DNA from: Coniella vitis
Taxonomy: Eukaryota; Ascomycota; Sordariomycetes; Diaporthales; Schizoparmaceae
NCBI GenBank assembly: GCA_011317545.1
Contig: WUJK01000001.1
Location: forward strand, 2,771,001 to 2,835,000
Length of the DNA stretch: 64,000 nt
Direction: 5' to 3'
The notes below the pieces were generated by a model, which ran no database searches, was not told the origin of the DNA, and was given only the letters and a program-made list of their open reading frames with translations. A program made the translations under genes and the position numbers. Of the stretch, positions 11,776 to 20,891 are shown piece by piece (position 1 is the first letter of the stretch; each line of letters begins with the position of its first letter).

Positions 11776-12866
11776 ATGGTCCAAGAACTCGAAGCGCAGT
11801 TTCAAGTCGGCGGTGCCAGCCTGTACACCAAGACATGGCTTGTGAGTCGACTTCAAGTGACTTCCCGCGTCCTACCATGCTATCTGCTCTCTATCACCTT
11901 TTCTCTGTCGCATTATGAGACTACAACTTGGATACTTATACAACTCGATTCTAGCCCGACGAAGGAACACCTACTGTCGCAAAGCTTGTCTTCATCCACG
12001 GCTTCAGCGACCATCTTGGCCGCTACTACGGACTCTTCCCACATCTGGCCTCGGCGGGCATCGCCGTCTACGGCTTTGATCAGCGCGGCTGGGGCCGCTC
12101 GGTACGAAAACCCGCCGACCGCGGCCTAACAGGTCCAACCAGCCAAGTTCTCAGCGACATTGCAGCTTTTATCACGCATGTTGAAGGGCAAACTGTTTCC
12201 TCTTCCTCTGCCCCTCTCCCGCTATTCGTCATGGGCCACAGCATGGGCGGCGGCGAGGTCCTCGCCCTCGCCAGCACACCGGCCTACGAAGCGAGCACCG
12301 TGGCGCACGTCCGCGGGTGGATCCTCGAAGCACCCTTCATTGCCTTTGACGAGGCCGAGAAGCCCAGTACGCTCAAGATCGTCGCAGGACGTCTTGCTAG
12401 TCGCCTGTTGCCGCACATGCACCTTGCGAACCCGTTCCCGCCAGAAGCACTGACAAGGGATCCCGCTGTGCAGCAGAGCCTGAGCGAAGATGATTTGTGT
12501 CACGACACAGGGACGCTGGAGGGACTTGCGGGATTGTTGGACCGCACGGGGGATTTGGCGAGTGGGAAGTACCAGCTGAGTGGAGAGGTGAAGAGCTTAT
12601 GGCTAGGACATGGGGATCAGGACCATGTGACGAGCTATGTGGAGAGCAAGCGGTGGTTCGACAAGCAGACCGGGTTGGAGGATAAGACATTCAAGACGTA
12701 TGAAGGATGGTTGCATCAGCTGCATGCTGAGGTCGGGAGGGAGGAGTTTTATGAAGATGTGAAGAGGTGGGTTTTGGAAAGGAGTGATGGCGCTGGATCT
12801 GATGCAAAGGAGACTACAGGGGAGATTGCGAGCGACGAGCAGGCCAAGGTGGAAGCTAAGCTGTGA
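11776..12866 (+). CDS. Monoacylglycerol lipase-like alpha/beta hydrolase (Yju3/MGL type)
   Basis: Two exons: 11776-11841 (22 codons) and 11955-12866, with a 113-nt intron (GTGAGT...CTAG). The protein has 325 aa, near the ~310 aa of yeast Yju3. The oxyanion region reads FIHGFSDH. The nucleophile elbow is GHSMGGG (Ser118). The acid is probably Asp245 in GHGDQDHV and the histidine His276 in GWLHQLH. These match the serine-hydrolase triad of the MGL clade (Hydrolase_4). Expected reaction is hydrolysis of monoacylglycerols to glycerol and fatty acid on lipid droplets or membranes. The last ~25 residues are Glu/Asp/Lys-rich and look disordered. Substrate is inferred from family; some relatives act on other esters. 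Confidence 0.88.
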
Positions 12867-14121
12867 TAATGTGTTCGCTATTAGACGCCAGGACATTTCA
12901 ATATCTAGATGGTAAAGCAGGACTGTCAAAAGGACCCGATAATCCGTATTGTAGTGCTGGTTCTTGAAGAAGACCTTATGGCCAGATATTCGTAGTTTGT
13001 AATGGCCGTTAGTTCGTTTCTAGACACATAAGATATACAGGTCAAGTCAAAATCAGCGCAAGGGTCAACGTATCCTGCGTATCTACTATGTACAGGACAC
13101 GGCAACTTGCAGAAACAAACCAGAAAACACTATTGAAGTGTTTCTCGTTTGTATTGATAGCATACGTCAGTCAGCCCGCCTCGGACACCAAAGACAGGGA
13201 TAGTTTGAGCATAAATACCATACTATGTACATAATAGTTGGTTTCTGGTTATTCCGATACTTGGGGATGCGAGGTGTTGCCGAGTAGAAACACACACACA
13301 TTAATGCAAACGCAGTCACTAAGAAGGACAATGGGAATCTGAAAAGTGATTGAAACAACAGCAAGAGGATATGCATTCCGTGTGCAAATTCAAGTCGCAT
13401 TCCTCAGGAGAGGATCAAGAATGAGGGGTAAAAGCGTGTCGTTCCAGATTCGTTCGCTGATTGCTAACATGTCTATTGCCTTGATATTGGATAGCGGTCA
13501 ACGTGCCGAATCTGTCGGTGTTGCCAGATACGGTCCTGACTGAAGAATAACGAGCACCTGGACCATTACGCATACCGCGATGTACAAACGGCACAGTACG
13601 GCATGATTGTCTGTTCAGTTCCGTTAAGAAATGGCAGGGGCCGCACGTGATGCTGGCTGTGCAAACTTAAGCAGAGAGCATTCCGAAAGAACATACGGTC
13701 TGTAGTGGCGGGGTCTCTCGTTGCGCGTGTATCCCGGACAGCTATCGCATTGTTTTCAACAACATGCTCAAACCGGAAGATAGGTGAAATTCCATCACTT
13801 GAATGACCGCTTTGTCTACCGCTGGCAAGTCGTTGCACGCGGGTCGCAAATGGTATGCTCAGGTTGCGCCGGTGGGTTATTCCGTCATAGAGAATTGTTT
13901 TTGACACCAAACTCCGACGCATCTGGCAGTCATGCATGGCACATCGCCTTCAATGGGCTCGTTATGCGTAGGGGATCCGTTTGTCGGGACACGCTGAGAA
14001 ACGGCCTCTAACCCAGGCCCAGGTCGTTCTTTCTTAAGCTCAACCAGTTCCAATCGTCCCAGCTCACATCATCTGCCTGCCCCGCCAATAGCGGTGATAA
14101 ATAACCATACACCCATGGCAT
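12867..14121. other. Convergent intergenic region, lipase / mitochondrial protein
   Basis: The flanking genes converge. Two copies of TACTATGTAC lie at 13084 and 13221. No coding frame with family features is seen on either strand. Confidence 0.5.
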
Positions 14122-14986
14122 CTACCATATCTTCCACCAGGACCTTTTCTGGCCTCCACTTTGAGCCTGCTGGGTCGTCATTGTGAGCTCTCGCGCTTCC
14201 GCAGCCCGCAACTTTTGCAGCTCTTCCTCGTACCGCTTTTGCAGCGCTACATACTGCGCCTCGGACTCCTCCAGGCTGGGCTCCATGCTGCTTTTGCCGC
14301 TCCCTGGCGAGTCCCGGATATGCGCCTGTACTGTATCGGTGAACTCCTGAATAGTCTTTGTCCGTTCGGCGGGGGACTGATGGGCGAGGGTGATGAGTGT
14401 CTCAAGCTTCAAAGTTGTGGGATCTATGCCGTGGCCGCGCAACGTGTCCAATGTGCGGGATCTCAGTGAGTCATCGCCGCTCATCCATGCCACGGCCGAT
14501 TCGAGGGCAACCATCTCGGCTACTCTGGCAGGTTAACCTTTGTGAGACGTGTCCCTTGTGACACTGTTGATACAGACAATCAAGTGCAAGCAGATATGAG
14601 CAAAGGAGCCGACTACACACCTTCACGGTCTGCGCGGATCTCATCCTGTTCGAGCTTGACCCAACCCCAATAGGCTAGCTGGTAGGTGAAGACGGCAAGC
14701 AACAGAACCTTCGCGACAGGTCTGGTAAACGTCTTGTAGAACTGGGCCTGACATGAAAGAACAAGTGTCAGTAGCTGAGTGGCTTACGAGATGGAAGGAA
14801 GAGCAAGGCTGCAGTGGCTCGAGTGAGTCAACCTGGAGGAACCTGCGTCAAGGCAGAAAAGCTTACCACATTCGAAGGCTGTTGCTGTGACGAGGCGAAG
14901 CGCTGTTGGAGTAGTGCTCTTGATGTGAGAATTCGGGACGACGGCCTCACTTGCCGTGCGGCTACGGATAAGAGTCTTGGGTTCAT
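14122..14986 (-). CDS. Small mitochondrial membrane protein with presequence, one TM segment and coiled coil (possibly Ina17-like)
   Basis: Three exons: 14986-14867, 14747-14621 and 14519-14122. GT/AG junctions give an open frame of 214 aa. The N-terminus MNPRLLSVAARQVRPSSRIL carries Arg but no acidic residue, as expected of a matrix-targeting presequence. One membrane segment lies about residues 51-69 (VAKVLLLAVFTYQLAYWGW). A charged region and a Glu/Gln/Arg-rich helix that could form a coiled coil (around residues 180-200) follow, and the end is KRSWWKIW. This layout fits proteins of the inner membrane such as the Ina17 assembly factor of ATP synthase, but I cannot confirm that family by eye. 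The acceptor of the last intron is chosen because the upstream AG would bring an immediate stop. Confidence 0.72.
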
Positions 14987-15747
14987 TTTCAAAGCGATGT
15001 ACAACTGCACATTTGGGCTTGCTGTGTATATGTCTTTGCTCTCAATCGTCTCTCTCAACCGTGAATTGTGCATGAAGTGAAGAAAGGCGAAAGCGTGTAA
15101 CCCGAACCCTGTTAGAAGAAAAGCTTCCCCAGACTACACAGTGTTGACGACCTCGGCATTGGGCAGTGCTCGGCGCCTTCGAGCACTGCTTGCACTGCAT
15201 GCACTGTGCTCTGCAGGCAAGCAGCCCCGCATTCGGCCTGGATAGCCGTACATACATAGTAGTACTCCGGGGGCAGTATAGTATACATAGTAGTAGTAGG
15301 CTGGATGGTAGTAATGATGTAACAGCACTAAGCCCGAAAGGGGCATTCTTCCTCTCATAGAAGAATGCCCCTTTCGGGCTTAGTACGAGTTACCTCGTTG
15401 CTTCAGCTACTATGTAGTAGATGGGACGGATTATTGCAGGTGGGTCCCTTGACTGGCGCCAGGCCAAGAAGAACTGCAGGGACGAGACACGTCTGCCAGA
15501 AAGCCCATCCACCAAAACCACCGAGCACCAGCTAGCAGCACAGAGGCACTCTCTTGGCGCCGCCAGGGCAAGGCGATCTGTCCCTTTTTCTTGAACTTCC
15601 TATTTCAACCTTGCCCGTCGCCAACCCAACCCACCCACGCCAGCACTGTGGCCCTTGTCTCCCTTACACTCGTCATTCTGCCCATTCTCCAGATTGCATA
15701 CACTCCTTTTCCCGATTTTAGCAATTCTTCTTTTCCGCAAAGGCACA
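14987..15747. other. Divergent promoter region with a perfect hairpin, mitochondrial protein / RAMP4
   Basis: About 760 nt between two outward-facing starts. It contains a 25-bp inverted repeat (15327-15384) and three copies of the TACATAGTA motif (15253, 15294, 15408). No gene seen. Confidence 0.6.
15327..15384. repeat. Perfect 25-bp inverted repeat (hairpin)
   Basis: The left arm 15327-15351 starts ACTAAGCCCGAAAGG. It is matched without mismatch by its reverse complement at 15360-15384, around an 8-nt loop (CTCTCATA). GTAAC (15319-15323) and GTTAC (15389-15393) extend the symmetry after a few unpaired bases. It could form a cruciform, or a stable RNA hairpin if transcribed. Confidence 0.95.
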
Positions 15748-16173
15748 ATGGTTAGTTCTATGGACCCCTAGCCCCAAACATAGTGGTTTCACGAATCACA
15801 TGCATGCATTACTTCACAAAGTCACCCTTTGTTACTGGAGCTCCGTATCATCTGCGATAGGAATCGCACTAACGTTGCAACACCCAACTGCAGGCGCAAA
15901 CTCCCCAACAACGACGCGCGAACGCAAAGTTCGCCAAGGAGCAGGAGGCCCGCCGCGGCAAGTCCAGTGAGGAGCTCAAGAAGAGGAACAAGGAGGTCGT
16001 CAAGTCGCCAATCTCCCCCATCTGGCTCGGTAGGCACTCGTTCCTCTAAACAGCTCGTTTTCGTGACATTCGAGTTAACAATTGCCTCTGCGCGACCAGG
16101 TGTCCTTGCATTCGTTGTCTTTGGTGGCATAATATTCGAGGTTCTCTCGCGCATCCTGTTTGGCAGCCGATAA
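15748..16173 (+). CDS. YSY6: Stress-associated ER protein RAMP4/SERP (Ysy6)
   Basis: Three exons: 15748-15750 (the ATG alone), 15894-16029 and 16100-16173. Introns are 143 and 70 nt. The 70-aa product starts MAQTPQQRRANAKFAKEQEA, continues with a basic KSSEELKKRNKE stretch and ends in a tail-anchor helix (VLAFVVFGGIIFEVLSRIL). Length and order match RAMP4, which sits with the Sec61 translocon and helps glycosylation and stress tolerance of nascent membrane proteins. The start is firm because only this ATG, spliced directly after its third base, joins the conserved AQTP N-terminus in frame. Because exon 1 codes only for Met, the gene is easily missed. Confidence 0.93.
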
Positions 16174-16598
16174 ACCACCAGTCGAGATGAGGCGCAGTAA
16201 AGACAACGGTCTGCATACAGAGCAAGCGATTGAGGCCAAAGGCACGCGACGAGGAGCACACACGTCTCTTGACCGTAGAGACTGATTGTAATTACTCAGT
16301 GAGAGACAGGGCGGAGAATTTCCTACAGTATACTTGGGATAGCCAGAAAACGCTGGCACGGCGCATGGGATGATTCGACGGAGTTCGCATTAGCATTCTT
16401 ACAGCACATATGGGGCATTCAATCTTGCGCAAAGGCAATGATTTGAAACTTGATGAAAAGCCAGGCCATCAAATCAAAATGGTATTCTGCGCAACTTTTC
16501 CGATTAAGCCATTCTCTCGTTTGAGTCTCTTCCCCCCAAACGCCATGAAGAGTGCGATGCTTTTAGTATGAGTGCGATATTCTTGAGACGGCGCACGC
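16174..16598. other. Convergent intergenic region, RAMP4 / SMAP-like gene
   Basis: Short convergent 3' space between two genes. No feature recognised. Confidence 0.5.
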
Positions 16599-17762
16599 CT
16601 AGGCTCCGAGTCCCTTGCGCTGCCCGCCCATATCCCACTTCATCTTGCGACCAGCCTCAAACTGTTGCGCCAGCTCGTCGGAGACTTTGGTGATGTCGAG
16701 ACGCGGGCGAGAAGAAGCGCCACTTGACGATGCCGCGGCCGCAGCCGCAGCACCGGCCTTCTTGCCACCGAGTAGTCGAAGAAATTTTGCTTGTCTGTCA
16801 GCACCGCCGTCCAAGCCGCCTACGTTCCAGCGCTCGGTGTCCGCCTCGGTGGCCACAGGCTTCCCTTCGACCGCTGGTGCTGGGCATTGCTTTGATTCTG
16901 CCTCCTTCTCCTCCTTCTTGCTTTTCTTGTCCTTTTTCGACTCCTTGTCCTTCTTGGAAACCTTGTCCTTTTTCGACTCCTTGTCCTTCTTGGAAACCTT
17001 GTCCTTCTTGTCCCTCTTATCCTTCTTGGAGTCCTTGTCCTTCTTGGACTCCTTGCCCTTCTCCAAGCTTACTTCCTCTTGAGCGCGAGAATCGAGAGCA
17101 TGATCTGAGTCTCGCTTGCATTTCTTGTCCTTCTTGGGCTTCTCCGAGCTCTTCTCCTCCTGAAGCTCAGCATCGGGAGTATCCTCGCTGTCTCGCTTGC
17201 GCTTCTTCTCCGTCTTTGCTTTCTTCTTTTGCGAGCTCACAGCCGTGATTTCGGGCTCTTCTTCATCTTCGACATCCCGTTTGCGCTTCTTTTCCTTCTT
17301 CTCCTTCTTGAAGGACTGCTTCACCGGGGATGGCTCTGCTGGATGGGTTTCGGTCTCCTCCACAGCCAATTCCTCTACGGATTCCGCGGCCGCAGACTTG
17401 GAGCGCTTGGCTTTTTCTTTCTTGTACTTGTCCTTCTTCTCCTTCTTGAGCGCTAGAAGAGCATCTCCAGGAGCGTCGGCTGAGGCAGGGGATGCCTTCT
17501 TTTTCTCACGCTTAGCACGCTTCTCCGCCTTCTCGGCCTTCTTCCTGAGTCGCTTCTCTGTGGGTTGTACGTAGTATCAGCATCACCTTTTTCAGTATGA
17601 GTAGGGCATTATTTGCTATTGTGTATGAACTGCAGCATTGTAGTGCGGTCGATTGTGAATACAGATGATTGTACAGTGAAAAGCACCCGTTGCAAAATAC
17701 CGTTCACATGAAGACGTACCTTTTAATAGAGCTTTGCTCTTTCCATCCTCTGCTGCGCCCAT
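16599..17762 (-). CDS. Lysine-rich nuclear-type protein with a C-terminal SMAP-like domain
   Basis: Two exons: 17762-17720 and 17557-16599, with a 162-nt intron (GTACGT...CACAG). The product has 333 aa. Residues 15 to ~230 are strongly charged and full of KKxKK and KRKRD blocks, including a tandem SKKDKESKKDKV-type repeat (36-nt units near 16929-17000). The last ~70 residues are ordered: RWNVGGL, DRQAKFLRLLGGKK, an Ala/Ser linker, then DELAQQFEAGRKMKWDM and RKGLGA. That ending matches the small acidic protein (SMAP) type domain seen at the end of Lys-rich nucleolar proteins. No G-patch is present, unlike Tma23. Role unknown; nucleolar location is inferred from composition. Confidence 0.82.
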
Positions 17763-18105
17763 CCTTGCGGTGGTGCGTGACAATGGCTGGATAGATGACG
17801 GTCAGTTAGCCAGTAGATGTGACAACGATCGACAAGTGTGCCAGCCTTCCTACAGTTCACACATGCTTCTCTCTCTCTCTTCCTCGCGTGCCAGGGTACG
17901 GCAACTTTTTTTAGTGGGGACCCCTTCTTGCTGCGCGGCAAAATTATGTAACCTCGCCTGTTCTGCTGCCTAAACTACTTGCACATCCTGCCATATATGG
18001 AAGGCGGTGTATAGTTACCGCACTTGGCACGTGCGCCTGCACCAACATCTATATAAACCTCGCGCCCTCCTCCCGACTTTGCTTGTTTTCTTTCTTCCTC
18101 TCTTC
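17763..18105. other. Divergent spacer between SMAP-like gene and U6 gene
   Basis: 343 nt between the minus-strand start at 17762 and the U6 5' end. It holds a short CT tract near 17868-17882 and the TATA-like element upstream of U6. Confidence 0.6.
18050..18057 (+). promoter_or_regulatory. TATA-like element upstream of U6
   Basis: TATATAAA lies about 50 nt before the inferred U6 5' end, a position compatible with a TATA-dependent pol III promoter, though farther away than the ~30 nt known in yeast. Confidence 0.5.
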
Positions 18106-18204
18106 GCCTTCGGGCATTTGGTCAATTTGAAACGATACAGAGAAGATTAGCATGGCCCCTGCACTAAGGATGACACGCTCAATCAAAGAGAAGCTACCAA
18201 TTTT
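18106..18204 (+). ncRNA. U6 spliceosomal snRNA
   Basis: The sequence is an unmistakable U6 RNA. It has a 5' stem-loop GCC-TTCG-GGC (18106-18115), followed by ATTTGGTCAATTTGAAACG. The ACAGAGA box that pairs with the 5' splice site is at 18137-18143, the catalytic AGC triad at 18149-18151, and GATGACACGC pairs within the U4/U6 region. A 3' end reading AGCTACCAA runs into a T-run. No intron interrupts it, although U6 introns occur in some fungi. It is transcribed by RNA polymerase III and forms the catalytic centre of the spliceosome. The 5' end is placed at the stem by analogy with other fungal U6 RNAs and may be off by a few bases. Confidence 0.97.
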
Positions 18205-18210
18205 TTTTTT
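18201..18210 (+). terminator. Pol III terminator of U6 (T10)
   Basis: Ten consecutive T residues directly after the U6 body, the standard RNA polymerase III stop signal; the mature RNA should end within the first few Ts. Confidence 0.9.
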
Positions 18211-20054
18211 CATCGTATTCATTGCCTTGTGCAGTGGTATGAAGAAGAAAACCTTGCAAGAGAACAGGGCGTTCAAATACACGTACTTGTTTGTTTTGTG
18301 TACACACGTGTTTGTGTGAAAGGAGCCAAAGATGCTCGGTCAGTATTGATTGCGATACATCCTCGTTTTACCGTCACCAAACACCAGATATGTATGTTAA
18401 AGTCTCGCTTGCTATACAAGTAAGCCATCCGAGATAGCGACACTGTCACTGATGGATCACTCTAAAGAAAGACAGACGCAGAGTGTCTCGATGGCATGTT
18501 TTTTCTTGCATAATACTCTCTCGACCGCAGCAGACAAGGCCACAAGCATCAGCAGAGGGCAGTCAGAGGCAGACGAGCAGTTTCACTGTTGGGCAAGCTT
18601 GTTTGACAAGCGAGCGTGCCCCCCGCGTTCGACCGAACCAGCTGAGCGAAAAGCTTCATGGCAAAATGAGACGAGTGTCCTTAGCACCAGACCGCACGCA
18701 GGTGCAGAATTAAACCCGGCGACCAGCCTCAACTGCTTGCCGCCGGTACCCGACCTCATCAAGCGCATGATGGAAGCTTCCCTTAGTGTCTACGAAGCTG
18801 CCTAACTAAGTTTCTGCTTAGTCATCATCAAACGACGACGGTTGCGTTGCGAAAAGGCCAGAATAGCGAGGATAGAACGTTCGCATCTATGTAATGATTT
18901 GAAAAGGCTCATAGAGGGAAAATTGGAGCTCACAAGCTCCTGCATTCTGAAATATTATTGTCTTAAAAAACCCCTTTGCCTTGGGGGCGGTGATATACGT
19001 TGCTACAGTTCGTGATTGTCTCCTAGGGTTGGACGCGTATTGGTTTAGGCCGCTTCGTTTCTGCCTTTCATAATGGGATCAGGACCAGACGGGACTTTAT
19101 TCAAACTCAGAGATAACTATCAAAGGACTGAGCCTCATCCAAGATGAAAGTGATGAGTGATACTGTGCTCTATCGTATATTCATCCAAGTGTCCCTGCAA
19201 CGACTCTGCATACCATCCGTCTAAGCCTGCCCTGTGTCTGCTGTGTTTGTAGGTGAATGCCTATCCAACATCTTCCACCCTTTGTTGAGGTCCTTGCTCT
19301 TCTGTTCTCCGATCGGCTAATATGATTAGATCCCGCAAAGTCGTTCTCTAGACCTGTCTTTGATCCATGTGACCAAACCATAGTGGAGAGAATAGCGCCC
19401 AAAAGAAGGAAAATAACGCCACGTTGTCTCTAGTAGAGAATCTTACCCGGGCTGCATCGTCTTTCCAAGATTCATACGCCTCCTCAGACTTGAAATGAAA
19501 GCAAGAAGAGAAATAGAAGAATAGACAGAAAAGCCCATCAATAGCGCGCCGCTTCTTCCACAGGATGAACGGGCTTGCTCCATTTCGAAAACCTGCCAGA
19601 CAGGAGAGATATAAAACACGGTGAGTGAGTAAGTGAGTGGACCGATCTCGACCAATTACCGTAGCTGCATCTCAAAATAAGATCAATGACATGTTGCGCA
19701 TCAACCTGAACCAAACTCCATGTGAAAGATGTCCATAACCGTGCGCTATTGGCCGCTGTACAAGCGTAAAAACCCTGGCAACATGAAAACTTGATTAGAA
19801 CCAAAGGGAAATGCACTTTTCCTACACTATTTCGTATCTATCGTAAGCTCGTAACAAAATATCCTATCAAGAGCCCGTGTCAGCGATGCAGATTCCCACT
19901 CCAGCAAAACTCTTTGCAGAACCAATGAGCTCGGGAGACTACTCACATGATCGTCGGGCCTTCCCCTTGCGCTTATGGGACGAGCTAGCGGCGGCTTCAC
20001 CAAAATCCTCGTTGATGCTGCCGCTGGCGCTGGCGTCGCCACCACCATCGCTTT
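18211..20054. other. Gene-free region between U6 and the bZIP-like gene
   Basis: About 1.84 kb. Small frames on both strands (for example 18452-18805 and 19538-19816) have no recognisable features. The bZIP 3' flank occupies the right end. Confidence 0.45.
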
Positions 20055-20891
20055 CTAATATCTCGTCCCCGAATTGCTGCCACTGTCCCCTGGGAAAGCG
20101 TCGTAAGAGAAATAGGACGGACTAGAAGATGAAGCCGAGGTGTCGAAATACCTGTCATCTACCAAATCATAATCGAAAGTGGCAGCACCACCGCTTTCAA
20201 ATGACCCGCTCGTACCAAAATCGTAGTACTGTTGCTGCTGTTGATGCGGGTCATAAGGATCCGAAATGCCTCCTTGGCCGCTACCCCCTTGCTGACTTGC
20301 CGAATTGTGGCCACGCGCAACCATGTGCGGGATATTGAGGCCGCCCCAGGGCAGCCCGGAAAGTTGGTCGCTGCCGCCACCCAAGAGGTCAGAGCCGTTG
20401 GGGACAGTGTACGAAGAGCCAGCATATTCTTGATTGCGTGCCTCGCGTTCTTGGCGTTCTTTGTGCTCACGTGCCTTTTCGCCTGTGGATGTCCAGTGTG
20501 TTAGTCATTCGTGAGGCGGGTCTTTACACATGGAAGGAGCTGTTTTCTAGGCAGCCATGGCACCGTCATGTATATACAGATGCATGGTGGAGAGCGTGAC
20601 TTGACGTGCTTAGTGGGTCATGCAGCGGCCCGGTTTAAACTCGGACAGAAGGACACATATATATACTAGACAGGTGCACAGAGGGACTTATAAACTGGTC
20701 AAAGACTTACGGAATTTTCGCTGAGCAATTCGATTCTGAATTCTCCGTCTTTCTTCTGGCTCTGTCACTTCCGCCCAATCATCGCTCTTGGACGAGTGCC
20801 TGGAGGAGCTGGGATGATGCTTGGAAGAAGAGCTGCTGGAATGGTGCTTGGACGAAGAAGAGTGAGGTTTGGAGGACGATCCCGAAGGCAT
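20055..20891 (-). CDS. bZIP-like transcription factor with basic region but no leucine heptads
   Basis: Two exons: 20891-20711 and 20482-20055, with a 228-nt intron (GTAAGT...CACAG). The product has 202 aa. Residues 5-35 are a Ser/His/Lys-rich tract. The basic region EERRRIQNRIAQRKFRE spans the splice junction and has the bZIP signature Asn53-x7-Arg61. The expected leucine positions 71 and 78 are both Gln, and the following segment is very polar (KAREHKERQEREARN). Dimerisation by a normal zipper is therefore not evident. The C-terminal half is rich in Gly, Ser, Gln, Asp and Tyr and may be a disordered activation region. Fungi have many such short bZIP-type proteins of unknown target. It has one of the longest upstream regions of the window (5.5 kb). 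Confidence 0.82.

Noticed and set aside
11466..11918. Plus frame with a long Arg run
   Set aside because: It is produced by the GAA microsatellite and overlaps the lipase exon in another frame.
19827..20048. Possible C-terminal exon of the bZIP-like gene
   Set aside because: The gene already ends with a stop at 20055 and no donor/acceptor pair is needed or convincing.
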